Below are positions 53,833 through 62,746 of a stretch of 64,000 bases of DNA, one piece after another. Position numbers and translations under genes: made by a program. Position 1 is the first letter of the stretch, and the number at the start of each line of letters is the position of its first letter. This DNA is from Lachnospiraceae bacterium (GTDB lineage: Bacteria; Bacillota; Clostridia; Lachnospirales; Lachnospiraceae): contig JAFUXG010000047.1 in the NCBI GenBank assembly GCA_017470935.1, positions 20,997-84,996 of the forward strand. Reading direction: 5' to 3'. Below the pieces are notes generated by a model. That model did no database searches. It was not told where the DNA came from and was given only the letters and a program-made list of their open reading frames with translations.

Positions 53833-56800
53833 TTATTTCTTTTTCTTGTAAGCATACTTGACGTTCTTAGCTCCTGATTTCTTAATGAGCTTAACTATCT
53901 TCTTGTATGTCTTCTTATTCTTTGCATAGATGGTGATCTTAGCATTTTTCTTAACGTTCTTAAATGCATTCTTGCCAACCTTTGTAAGCTTATTGCCATT
54001 GATCTTTATATTGCTCAGCTTCTTACATCCTGAGAAAGCATTCTTGTCAATGACCTCCAGATTACACTCTGATAAATCTATAGACTTAAGCGCCTTGGCA
54101 CCGCTGAATGCACCCGCATTGATCTTTGCTATGCTGTCACTCTGAATGATAACATTGCTCAACTTGGTACAGTTCTTAAACGCATTTTGACCGATTTCTT
54201 TAACGTTGGCACCAATCGTCACATCTGTGAGTACCTTGCTTGAATTAAATGCATTATCAGCAATCTTTGTTACCACATACTCCACTCCGTATGCGTCCTT
54301 AACGGTATCCTGGATCGTCACTACAGCTTCTGTATTATCCGTTGTTCCGGCAAACTCGACAGCTGCTGTACTTCCCTCCGCAGCAGGTGAAGTTGTTATG
54401 TTGTACTTAGTATCGGTCGAGGTTGATTCAACTACTGCGCCAACTGATTCATCTGCCGCCTTCTTCTTCTCTGCTGCTGCCTTTTCCTCAGCAGATTTCC
54501 TAGCTTCCTCAGCCTCTTCAAGCTTCGAAAGCTCTTCCTCTGCAGTCTTTAACAATGCCAGCTTAGTTACCTTTGCCTTTGCACCATCACTCAATGCATC
54601 ATATGCTGTTCTTGCCTGGGTAATTGCTGCCTTACTATCTAATGTTACAGTTCCAATGGCTTCAATAAGCTTATCAACATTATCAGCAGCCTGCTCATTG
54701 CTCTTATTATCATTTTCAAGCTTTGTTATCTCGCTCTCTAAAGACTTCAAAACCTCCAGCTTAGTTACCTTATCCTTGATTGCCTGTGTAAGTCCATCAT
54801 AGGCTTTTCTTGCAGCATCAATAGCAGTCCTGCTATTCAAATCAACTGTTCCAATTGCTGCAATAAGTGCATCAACCTTCTTTGCCTCAGCAGCCTCCAA
54901 ACCATCAAGCTCCTTCTCTGCTGCCTCAAGTATACCAATATTGACAACAAGCTTCTTTGTATTACTCTGTAGCTTATCATAAGCCGTTCTTGCTTTATTG
55001 ATCTGATCTGCCTTTTCCAGAGTCACAGCTCCAATATCCGCTATAAGCTTATCTGCATCTGCAGCAGCCTTTTCCTCCTCCTCAGTGGATAGCTTATTCA
55101 GATACATGTCATCCCAGCAGCCCCATGTTGATGCAGCTGCCTCTGTCTCAAAGCCACAGATTACTTCTGTGCCATCCTCTGTGATAACTATCTCAGGAAT
55201 CTCAACCCTGTTGAAATTAAGATAACCTGTAAGTTCTCCATTTTCCGAGTACGTTGTCTTTCCATCAATGGTAGTATATACTCTTAACACATTATCGTCA
55301 GATGTGGTCTTATCCGCATACTTTCCTTCAATATATCCACCATATACATATATACCTTTATTCAATGTAACCTTTTGCTCACCGGTAAATTTAAATGAGC
55401 TATCACTCCAGAACTTTACTGACCTCTTACCATTCTGATAATTCCCATCTTCACCATTATATTTTATAATTGAGGCAGCTCCTTCTGTAACTGTAATATC
55501 CCATGATGTTCTGTTTCCGGAATCCGAATCAGGAAGCTCGAAGCCATAATTGTCAAGATAATTTACATCTCTAACCTCTAATGTAAAATATATGCCATCA
55601 TCGAAATCATAAGTCTTAGTACCAACGGTAACAGTTCCGGGTATTTTATAAGTTCCAACCTCTTGAATTGCTTCTTTTATTGCCTCTTCATCCCAGGTTA
55701 TCGTATATCCATTCTCGTCCTTTTGTGAATAATCTCTCTTATAAACAGTTGCCTTTGTTGAAGGAATCGGATCGGCGCCCAAGGAAACCATAACCGTTTT
55801 AAGCTGATCAGGCACAACACTGACAACCTCATCTGCCGTGGTTCCGGTAGTTCCTGTTCTAATATACCTATACATCATGGCTGAAGGAAGTGCTTTTCCG
55901 TCAAAATCGAATATTGCCTCATTATCAATACATGAGCCTCCAAACCATCTGCCTGCATCATCAGGATCATACTCTGCTGAATAGCTGGAAGCCCAGCCCG
56001 AGCCATATTTCTCCCATTTTTCAGCATTTTTCTCCTTAATAGCCTTCTGTTGCGCCTCACTCTTTCCTGCAAGATTTTCTACAGGAATCCATGCAGGCTC
56101 CCACGAGAATACACCGATTCCCATAGTCTTTTCATTCTCAGTACCTTCATCAGCCTTTATTGAAGCAACAGCATTGGCAACTGCTCTGAATTCATCTGCC
56201 TGTCCCTGAGGCGACACATCATAGGCAAATGCATTAGAGCCTATACTTGATTTTCTTCTTGTATTGTCGTGTCCATCGCCGTCATCCCATGTTGTAAGAT
56301 AGGTTGTCTCTGCTACCATGACCTTCTTTTTATAATCTTTTGCAACCTTAGTCAGTGCCTTTTGTAAATTTTCAATTGTGCCATGGAAATATGGATAATA
56401 TGAACAAGCAAACACATCATAGTCAACACCAAATTCCTTCAGTTTGCCGGCATATGTGTCAAAGGTAGTTTCATCAGGATCAGCAAGGTGGATGGTAACT
56501 AAAATGTCCTCATCAACTTCCCTTACGCCTTCACTGCCAGCCCTGAACAGCTTAGCCATATTCTCCCAGTTAGCAGTCGTTTCACCGCATATTCCATTAT
56601 TGGTCTCATTACCAATCTGAACCATTCCAACATCAACGCCGGCCTTTGTTAACTCTTCTAAGCTTTCAACAGTGAATTTCTTTAACTCAGCAGCCTTCTC
56701 ATCAATGTCCATTCCTTCCCATTCCTTCGGTACCATCTGCTTACTTGGATCCGTCCAGAAATCAGAATAATGAAAATCTACCAGCGTCCGAATTCCTGCA

Positions 56801-58980
56801 TTTTTAGCGAGTACACCTATTTCCTTTGCAACATCGATATCACAATTACCGCCACCGTATCCATAGCCCATGGAATCATATGGATCATTCCATACACGAA
56901 CACGTACCCAGTTAACACCACATTTTTTCAAGAAGTCAAAGAAGCCCTGCTTATCCAATGGCTCATCACTATCAAAGTCATAATATCTGACGCCGCTCTC
57001 ATATTCAGCAATAAATGAAGATACATCCACACCTGTTATAAAATCGTCAGAAAGATTAGGAATCTTTTTTACATATATTTCCGTTGTATTTATTGCTGTT
57101 TTTTCTACCAATGCAGCTATTGCTTTTTGAAGTGTAGCATAAGCATTGGTTATCTCTTCCTCTGTAGGGTTATCCTTTTCTGCTATCTTAGTAGCATTAT
57201 CTTTTGCAGTATTATATCCCTTCAATGATTCTTCAGTATAAATTGTTGTGTCTGTAATAGAATATATTAATTCATTAAGATCATTCACCAGTTCCTCAAT
57301 AACATTACAAAGCCTTATATCATCAATATTCTCGTATTCACCTGCACCAACGGTTACAGTCATTGCAATGATGACATCCTTCTCCTCTTCCAAAGTAAAG
57401 CTTTCTGTTCTTGTAGGTGTCCATGTATTCCAACTGACCAATTTTGCCAATGGCACTGTCTTCTCACCTTCACCATCAATGGTATATGAAAGCTTTGATT
57501 TAGATTCTCTGCTGTCACCGGCATTCTTTACCTCAAATTGGTATATACCCGGCTTAAGTGTTAAGGTCTGACTGATAGTAAAGCTTCCACCATCAGTACA
57601 ATCTGAATCAGCATAAACATTCAATGCACTATCTTTAACTCCATGATTACTCTCGCCGCCGGTAAATCCCTCAACAACTGTAGTCCATTCGGTGCCAAGT
57701 GCCTTCGAAAAATCTCCATTAACAATAGTTCTTGCCTTAGCCTTCAATCCTTCAATAGCTTTATCAAGCTCTTTATATGCAGTTTCTAATTCTGCATATG
57801 TAGATGATTCTGTGATTTTATTTGCGTTTTCCAATGCATCCTCAAGCAAAGAAATGGTTTCAGCAGTGTATTCGGAATACTGATCCTCTGCTGGAATCTT
57901 ATCACTTTGAAGCAGCTCCTTAAGCATATCAAACGTATAGCTCTTTTCTTTACCTAATACAAGGGATACATTATCAATCTTTCCCCAGCCATCTGCGCTA
58001 GGTTTGATAATAAATCCTACGGTTGAATTACCTTCAATATCCTTTTCCAGTGTGAAATATGCTGCAGCAAAGCCAGCTTCATCTTCAGTTAGTGTAATAT
58101 TCTTAGTTTTATCATTCAAATAGAATTTCAATTCACTATCCTTACCATAAACAGATGCATAAAAACGATATGTTCCTGCTTTAAGCTTATCAATTGTCTG
58201 ATAAAACAGTATTTCTTCTTCAACACCATCCTGATCCCAGAAATTAAGTAAATTATCTTGATTTGTTAAAGTGTCAAACGGCTCCTCGTCAGAATTATAT
58301 TTCCATGTGCCCTGCCCGCTTGCCGGAGTAATAGTGACATCATCAAAATCAAACGTACCACCTGTAATCAAATTGTCACCCGAATAATCCAGATTGGATT
58401 CATCATCATTATCACTTGATTCGTCATTTTCCTTGACCAAAGAAATATCATCAATATAATATGTAGCATCTCCAGGCCATTTATTAAATCCAAAGCCAAC
58501 TACCAAGCTATCCGCATTCTCTGTCAGTGTAAATTCAAGCTCCGAAACTGCCCAATCTGCTGCAATATTAGTCCATACTGCATCTCCTGCAGCATTTTCA
58601 GTCCAAGTCGTACCTGCAAAGGTCTTTAATCCTCCGCCACTTCCCATTGCATAAACTGTAAGCCTATACTTACCCTTAGATAATGAAGTAACTGTCTGTC
58701 TAGCTTCAACCCAAACATTTCCTGATGCGCTTGTGTCACTTCTAACTACTGTAAGACAATTGCTATCACCATCATGTGACCCCCAATCCTTTGCAAGATT
58801 AGTAACATCTGTATTATTAGAAAACTCCCATGGAGTTGTCAAGCCGCTACTAAATCCACCATTTGTTATTAAATTATCATTTGCCGCCTCCACCTTCGTA
58901 GCAGGAACAACCGCCACCAATGAAGCCACCATTGCCGCAGTCAATATTCCACTGGTCAGTTTCTTCATAAATTTCCTCAT
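53833..58980 (-). CDS. secreted multidomain GH53 endo-beta-1,4-galactanase with CBMs, FIVAR-like and LRR modules
   Basis: This 1715-residue extracellular enzyme attacks pectic beta-1,4-galactan. The order is: signal peptide (1-32, cut after KVEA); two carbohydrate-binding-like jelly rolls (about 34-190 and 205-345); a helical FIVAR-like repeat (350-420); a third jelly roll (425-565); and another helical repeat (567-635). GH53 follows (about 645-1040), with acid/base E792 in VQIGNETNNGI and nucleophile E891 in VMVAETTYL. Then come a Big_4-like domain, a CBM61-like module (1138-1298), three FIVAR-like repeats with IGTVTLDSKAAI units (1300-1515), and a BspA-type LRR_5 (about 1535-1690) ending in a Lys-rich tail. 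AGGAGG precedes the ATG. No LPXTG is seen, so anchoring may be by the LRR tail. Confidence 0.93.
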   Translation of the reverse strand: MRKFMKKLTSGILTAAMVASLVAVVPATKVEAANDNLITNGGFSSGLTTPWEFSNNTDVTNLAKDWGSHDGDSNCLTVVRSDTSASGNVWVEARQTVTSLSKGKYRLTVYAMGSGGGLKTFAGTTWTENAAGDAVWTNIAADWAVSELEFTLTENADSLVVGFGFNKWPGDATYYIDDISLVKENDESSDNDDESNLDYSGDNLITGGTFDFDDVTITPASGQGTWKYNSDEEPFDTLTNQDNLLNFWDQDGVEEEILFYQTIDKLKAGTYRFYASVYGKDSELKFYLNDKTKNITLTEDEAGFAAAYFTLEKDIEGNSTVGFIIKPSADGWGKIDNVSLVLGKEKSYTFDMLKELLQSDKIPAEDQYSEYTAETISLLEDALENANKITESSTYAELETAYKELDKAIEGLKAKARTIVNGDFSKALGTEWTTVVEGFTGGESNHGVKDSALNVYADSDCTDGGSFTISQTLTLKPGIYQFEVKNAGDSRESKSKLSYTIDGEGEKTVPLAKLVSWNTWTPTRTESFTLEEEKDVIIAMTVTVGAGEYENIDDIRLCNVIEELVNDLNELIYSITDTTIYTEESLKGYNTAKDNATKIAEKDNPTEEEITNAYATLQKAIAALVEKTAINTTEIYVKKIPNLSDDFITGVDVSSFIAEYESGVRYYDFDSDEPLDKQGFFDFLKKCGVNWVRVRVWNDPYDSMGYGYGGGNCDIDVAKEIGVLAKNAGIRTLVDFHYSDFWTDPSKQMVPKEWEGMDIDEKAAELKKFTVESLEELTKAGVDVGMVQIGNETNNGICGETTANWENMAKLFRAGSEGVREVDEDILVTIHLADPDETTFDTYAGKLKEFGVDYDVFACSYYPYFHGTIENLQKALTKVAKDYKKKVMVAETTYLTTWDDGDGHDNTRRKSSIGSNAFAYDVSPQGQADEFRAVANAVASIKADEGTENEKTMGIGVFSWEPAWIPVENLAGKSEAQQKAIKEKNAEKWEKYGSGWASSYSAEYDPDDAGRWFGGSCIDNEAIFDFDGKALPSAMMYRYIRTGTTGTTADEVVSVVPDQLKTVMVSLGADPIPSTKATVYKRDYSQKDENGYTITWDEEAIKEAIQEVGTYKIPGTVTVGTKTYDFDDGIYFTLEVRDVNYLDNYGFELPDSDSGNRTSWDITVTEGAASIIKYNGEDGNYQNGKRSVKFWSDSSFKFTGEQKVTLNKGIYVYGGYIEGKYADKTTSDDNVLRVYTTIDGKTTYSENGELTGYLNFNRVEIPEIVITEDGTEVICGFETEAAASTWGCWDDMYLNKLSTEEEEKAAADADKLIADIGAVTLEKADQINKARTAYDKLQSNTKKLVVNIGILEAAEKELDGLEAAEAKKVDALIAAIGTVDLNSRTAIDAARKAYDGLTQAIKDKVTKLEVLKSLESEITKLENDNKSNEQAADNVDKLIEAIGTVTLDSKAAITQARTAYDALSDGAKAKVTKLALLKTAEEELSKLEEAEEARKSAEEKAAAEKKKAADESVGAVVESTSTDTKYNITTSPAAEGSTAAVEFAGTTDNTEAVVTIQDTVKDAYGVEYVVTKIADNAFNSSKVLTDVTIGANVKEIGQNAFKNCTKLSNVIIQSDSIAKINAGAFSGAKALKSIDLSECNLEVIDKNAFSGCKKLSNIKINGNKLTKVGKNAFKNVKKNAKITIYAKNKKTYKKIVKLIKKSGAKNVKYAYKKKK

Positions 58981-59156
58981 TCAGTCATCCTCCTTTTTGA
59001 CCTTCAATACCGATGATTCCGTACTCATCAGGTATCACTGCATACACCTCTTGCTTCTTTCTCACACTATGAATTCACCGTCAACATTAGGTTTTTAACT
59101 GCCATACATTTGACCATCAAGAAATCATAGTAAAAATTTTTCACGTTCAATAATCT

Positions 59157-59183
59157 GCGCAACCGTTGCGCAATCGGTTGCGC
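59157..59183. promoter_or_regulatory. LacI-type operator for the secreted galactanase
   Basis: Perfect 9-bp arms GCGCAACCG and CGGTTGCGC flank TTGCGCAAT, so two overlapping dyads (GCGCAACCGTTGCGC and GCGCAATCGGTTGCGC) can be read. It starts 15 nt past the predicted -10 box, ideal for a roadblock repressor. The regulator gene is not in the window. The 470-bp gap 58981-59450 otherwise holds the promoter, a 180-nt AT-rich 5' leader and the galE terminator. Confidence 0.75.
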
Positions 59184-59197
59184 TTTAATATATGCTT

Positions 59198-59226
59198 ATA
59201 GTAACATGATTTCTCACATATGGCAA
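59198..59226 (-). promoter_or_regulatory. promoter of the secreted galactanase gene
   Basis: On the minus strand TTGCCA (59226-59221), a 17-nt spacer and TACTAT (59203-59198) lie directly before the operator. The predicted start near 59191 leaves a leader of about 210 nt. Confidence 0.55.
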
Positions 59227-59330
59227 TTATGCAAAATATATAATTAATTTTGTTCATAATTGTTATATATAAATATATTACATTTAATCATTTCACTTAT
59301 TTCTGTTTTTATTTGTATTTAACTATAATA

Positions 59331-59363
59331 AAAGGGTGTACATATTTAATATGCGCACCCTTT
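59331..59363 (-). terminator. terminator of galE
   Basis: AAAGGGTG (59331-59338) and CACCCTTT (59356-59363) form an 8-bp stem with an inner CATAT/ATATG. On the minus strand TTTATTATAG follows. It lies about 90 nt after the galE stop. Confidence 0.6.
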
Positions 59364-59450
59364 GTATAGCTTTTTCTATGCTCTTAATATTGTTTTGATT
59401 TTTATTAAAATATAATGTTTATATTATCACTTTCTTCTATATCTATAGCC

Positions 59451-60470
59451 TTATCCCTCATTATACCCATTAGGGTTCATGCTCTGCCATTTCCATGAAT
59501 CAGCACACATATCCTCTATGCCATACTGTGCCTCCCACGAAAGCTCCTTCTTTGCCAGGCTGGCATCTGCGTAACAGGTCGCAATATCACCGGGACGGCG
59601 CGGCTTTATCTGGTATGGCACATCATGTCCACATGCCTTTGAAAATGCCTTGATAACATCAAGCACGCTGTACCCGTTACCTGTTCCCAGATTATATACC
59701 TTCACACCCGGATTCTCCTTGATCTTGTCGATTGCCTTTACATGGCCGTTTGCAAGATCCACAACATGAATATAGTCACGCACTCCCGTTCCATCCGATG
59801 TGTCATAATCATTGCCAAATACTCCTACACATTCCAGCTTTCCAATTGCCACCTGTGCCACATAAGGAAGAAGATTGTTGGGAATCCCCTTAGGATCCTC
59901 TCCTATCTTTCCACTCTTATGGGCTCCGATAGGATTGAAATATCTTAACAGTATTACATTCCACTCCTCATCAGCCGTATGAAGGTCTGTAAGGATCTGC
60001 TCTAACATGCTCTTGGTCCAGCCATATGGATTAGTCGGCGTTCCCTTCGGACACTCCTCGGTTATGGGAACAAATGCAGGATCTCCGTATACCGTTGCAG
60101 AAGAAGAGAAAATGATATTCTTGCAGCCATGCTTTCTCATTGCCTCCACAAGCGTAAGGGTTCCCTGTATATTGTTCTTGTAATATTCAAGGGGCTTTGC
60201 CACTGATTCACCCACAGCCTTAAGTCCCGCAAAATGAATCACACAGTCAATCTTTTCCTGTGAGAACAGCTTTTCCAAAGCATCAGCATCAAGCATGTCA
60301 TCCTCGTAAAAGGTTACCGTCTTGCCTGTAATCTCCTGTATCCTGTCAACTGCCTTCTTACTTGAATTATACAGGTTATCAAGAATTACAACCTCATAGC
60401 CTGCATTTAATAACTCAACACAGGTATGGCTTCCTATATAGCCTGCTCCTCCTGTTACTAAAATCCTCAT
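59451..60470 (-). CDS. galE: UDP-glucose 4-epimerase
   Basis: GalE interconverts UDP-galactose and UDP-glucose, the Leloir step needed to use galactose from galactan. The 339-residue protein has Rossmann VTGGAGYIGSHTCVELL, the catalytic Ser/Tyr region IIFSSSATVYGDPA and TNPYGWTKSMLEQIL (YxxxK) and the C-terminal PRRPGDIATCYADASLA. AGGAGG precedes the ATG. A LacI-like CAAACTGGTTTG dyad (60533-60544) lies upstream within a weak promoter, so galE may share sugar regulation. Confidence 0.96.
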   Translation of the reverse strand: MRILVTGGAGYIGSHTCVELLNAGYEVVILDNLYNSSKKAVDRIQEITGKTVTFYEDDMLDADALEKLFSQEKIDCVIHFAGLKAVGESVAKPLEYYKNNIQGTLTLVEAMRKHGCKNIIFSSSATVYGDPAFVPITEECPKGTPTNPYGWTKSMLEQILTDLHTADEEWNVILLRYFNPIGAHKSGKIGEDPKGIPNNLLPYVAQVAIGKLECVGVFGNDYDTSDGTGVRDYIHVVDLANGHVKAIDKIKENPGVKVYNLGTGNGYSVLDVIKAFSKACGHDVPYQIKPRRPGDIATCYADASLAKKELSWEAQYGIEDMCADSWKWQSMNPNGYNEG

Positions 60471-60553
60471 TGTCCTTAACCTCCTGCTCTAATGTAATTA
60501 TAGTTCATAATTTAAATCAATTATAACCCCGACAAACTGGTTTGCATAACTCA

Positions 60554-62488
60554 TCAATCTCTGCGTTGCATTTTCTTTGCGACTTTTGCCTTGTACATCA
60601 CGTCATCAGCTTGGTTTACATAACTTTCAAGTTCTTCACCAGACTCCGGATCTGTTATAATATATCCTACACTCACCGAAAGCTCTATCGGGTAATTGTC
60701 TGCCTTGCTGATCTTCTTCAATTCGTCCTCTATCTTCTGAGTCCTTTCCTTCAGCAATTCCTCAGATTCAAAATGGTCCAGTACAAGGAACTCGTCGCCT
60801 CCAAGGCGGAATCCCATCACGTCATCTGACGCATATTTTCTAATGAGATGTGCAACAGTCTTGATTGCCATATCTCCCATCTCATGACCGTAATTGTCAT
60901 TCAGATATTTCAGCCTGTCAAGATCATAGTAGATGACTGCAACACTCTTCTTTGCAGCGTGTATCTTGTAAAAGAACTTATAAGCATAATTAGAATATCC
61001 AAAACGGTTGTACAGCATTGTCATGGCATCATGGTGATATAACATAGTAAGTTCATGATTCATCTTGGCAAGCTTAGCCTTCTCATACATCTGCTCAATA
61101 CCCTTGATCAGCGCATTCATGATGTCGAACAAAAACTGCTGCTCCATAAGATATATGGCATTGCGGATAACAAAGTAACCCACACTCTTGTCCCCCATAT
61201 GAAGGGGCAGGAACAGGAAGTTGGCACCCTTTTCCTCAGTGTCAAACATAGGGAACATTCCATGAACCTTCTTACGGTTTTCATTACTGATATCAGACAC
61301 CCCATTCTCATAGGAATAGAGAAGTGTCATTTCATCAGGATATCCCTTAACGCAGAATCTGCTCTCAAAATCCTCCAGCTCAGCCATGGGGATGTTTGCC
61401 ATACCGCTATCATTTATATCCTCTAACAAGGGATCCACCACAAGATACAAGCCATCGCATTTAAATGCAGGCACACCCTCAGGAATACATTTCACCATGC
61501 TCTCAAGATTACCGCACCTTGCAAGATTATAATCAAGAGCCAGCACATTTCCATCAAAGTATTCCCTGTCTATATTCCACAGCATGCTGCCCTTTAAATG
61601 AGCCCGAAGATCGATATCAATATCCGACTCACACCCACAGCTTTCCCAGAATATAGGATGGGAGTTTGTATAATTCATCTGGGGAATAGTACCTCCCTTC
61701 CACAGCTCCATGAACATCTCGATACTCTTATAGCCTGCATCCTCTCTTATATAGCTTGTTGTGGATACACGGGGAGTGTAGTATCTTGACTTATCAAGGT
61801 CATCAAAGCCTGTAATAATGAAGTCCTCCGGTGCGGAATAGCCCTTCTTCTCAGCCTCTGAAAGCACACCCACCGCAATATTATCATTTGCACAGATAAT
61901 GGCATCCGGGAGCCTTCCATGCTCTGCATATAGCTCCAGAAAAGAGAGTACGCCGCTGTTAAAATCAAAATCTCCATAACAGATCTGATAATCATCAGAG
62001 GAAATGCCCTTGTCCTTCGCATAATCCAGAAGGGCATCAGAACGGCATTTATTCTCATAATTGCTCTCCGGCCCCATTATGAACCAGAATGTACGGCAGT
62101 CATGCTTCTCATACAGATGAGCTATCATCTCGCGCATTGCACTGTAATTATCAATTCCCACATAATACAGTCCGTCATAGCAGTTATTGATAGATATGGC
62201 AGGAATTCCGGATCTTCTTGCACGTTCCACCACCTCTTCACGAATGCCGTCATCCTCCGTATTATTAAGATCGAGGACTACACCGTCATAATCATTAAAA
62301 TCCGGCAGATTATAAATATTGTATTCCCCCAGATTATATTCAGGATTGCTGCTCCAGTTTGCAGAACAGTTAAAGATATACAGATTGATATCTGCATTCT
62401 CCTCCCTGATCTTTTGAAGCATTCCTGATGGCCACGCATATGTAAAATACCGCACCCAGCTCTCCATAACGACTGCAATCTTTTTCAT
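60554..62488 (-). CDS. LacI-type sugar-binding fold fused to GGDEF diguanylate cyclase, cytosolic
   Basis: This 644-residue protein has no signal peptide, no membrane helix and no helix-turn-helix. Residues 1-280 are a periplasmic-binding-like LacI ligand domain (IAVVMESWVRYFTYAWPSG, ICANDNIAVGVLSEAEKKG, ITGFDDLDKSRYYTP). A middle sensor-like region with a CGCE motif follows to about 430. A short coil leads to a GGDEF domain with VIYYDLDRLKYLNDNYG and GFRLGGDEFLVL (GGDEF at 563-567). No RxxD inhibitory site is seen next to the active site. It probably makes c-di-GMP in response to a cytosolic sugar. GAGGAG precedes the ATG. Confidence 0.88.
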   Translation of the reverse strand: MKKIAVVMESWVRYFTYAWPSGMLQKIREENADINLYIFNCSANWSSNPEYNLGEYNIYNLPDFNDYDGVVLDLNNTEDDGIREEVVERARRSGIPAISINNCYDGLYYVGIDNYSAMREMIAHLYEKHDCRTFWFIMGPESNYENKCRSDALLDYAKDKGISSDDYQICYGDFDFNSGVLSFLELYAEHGRLPDAIICANDNIAVGVLSEAEKKGYSAPEDFIITGFDDLDKSRYYTPRVSTTSYIREDAGYKSIEMFMELWKGGTIPQMNYTNSHPIFWESCGCESDIDIDLRAHLKGSMLWNIDREYFDGNVLALDYNLARCGNLESMVKCIPEGVPAFKCDGLYLVVDPLLEDINDSGMANIPMAELEDFESRFCVKGYPDEMTLLYSYENGVSDISNENRKKVHGMFPMFDTEEKGANFLFLPLHMGDKSVGYFVIRNAIYLMEQQFLFDIMNALIKGIEQMYEKAKLAKMNHELTMLYHHDAMTMLYNRFGYSNYAYKFFYKIHAAKKSVAVIYYDLDRLKYLNDNYGHEMGDMAIKTVAHLIRKYASDDVMGFRLGGDEFLVLDHFESEELLKERTQKIEDELKKISKADNYPIELSVSVGYIITDPESGEELESYVNQADDVMYKAKVAKKMQRRD

Positions 62489-62612
62489 ATTTGCTACTCC
62501 TCATTATCATCCATCATCCAGCCAACTGCGAAACCCCACATCTTCCATTCGTCTTTGTGCATTCTAATAGGTTTCCCAATTCCCCATAAGTATTATCAAT
62601 TAGTATATTACT

Positions 62613-62630
62613 AACATCATATATGATGTT
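62613..62630. promoter_or_regulatory. perfect 18-bp palindrome in the leader of the cyclase gene
   Basis: AACATCATATATGATGTT is a perfect dyad 125 nt upstream of the cyclase start and about 46 nt below the second promoter-like repeat. It may be an operator. Confidence 0.5.
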
Positions 62631-62680
62631 TTGCAATCTAATTATATATCAGATCAAACTAATTAAATGTAATTATTTAT

Positions 62681-62746
62681 ATTGCATTAATACATTATGT
62701 CAACCTTATGTATATTGCATTGCTACATTATGTCAACCTTATGTAT
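62681..62746 (-). promoter_or_regulatory. tandem 33-bp repeat, each copy carrying a promoter, overlapping the 3' end of the GH53 gene
   Basis: Two adjacent 33-bp units (62681-62713 and 62714-62746) differ at two positions. On the minus strand each has TTGACA (62736-62731 and 62703-62698), a 16-nt spacer and a -10 box: TATACA (62714-62709) and TATAAA (62681-62676). The upstream unit includes the stop codon of the cytosolic galactanase. Together they look like a duplicated promoter for the cyclase gene. Confidence 0.7.

Noticed and set aside
54206-54802. A 198-codon plus-strand frame inside the large galactanase gene
   Set aside because: It mirrors the low-complexity Ala/Glu/Lys repeat region of the minus-strand gene and has Ser/Ala-rich shadow composition.
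54540-55050. Internal repeats in the galactanase gene as a possible DNA repeat array
   Set aside because: They are protein-level FIVAR-like helical repeats in coding sequence with diverged DNA, not a mobile or regulatory repeat.
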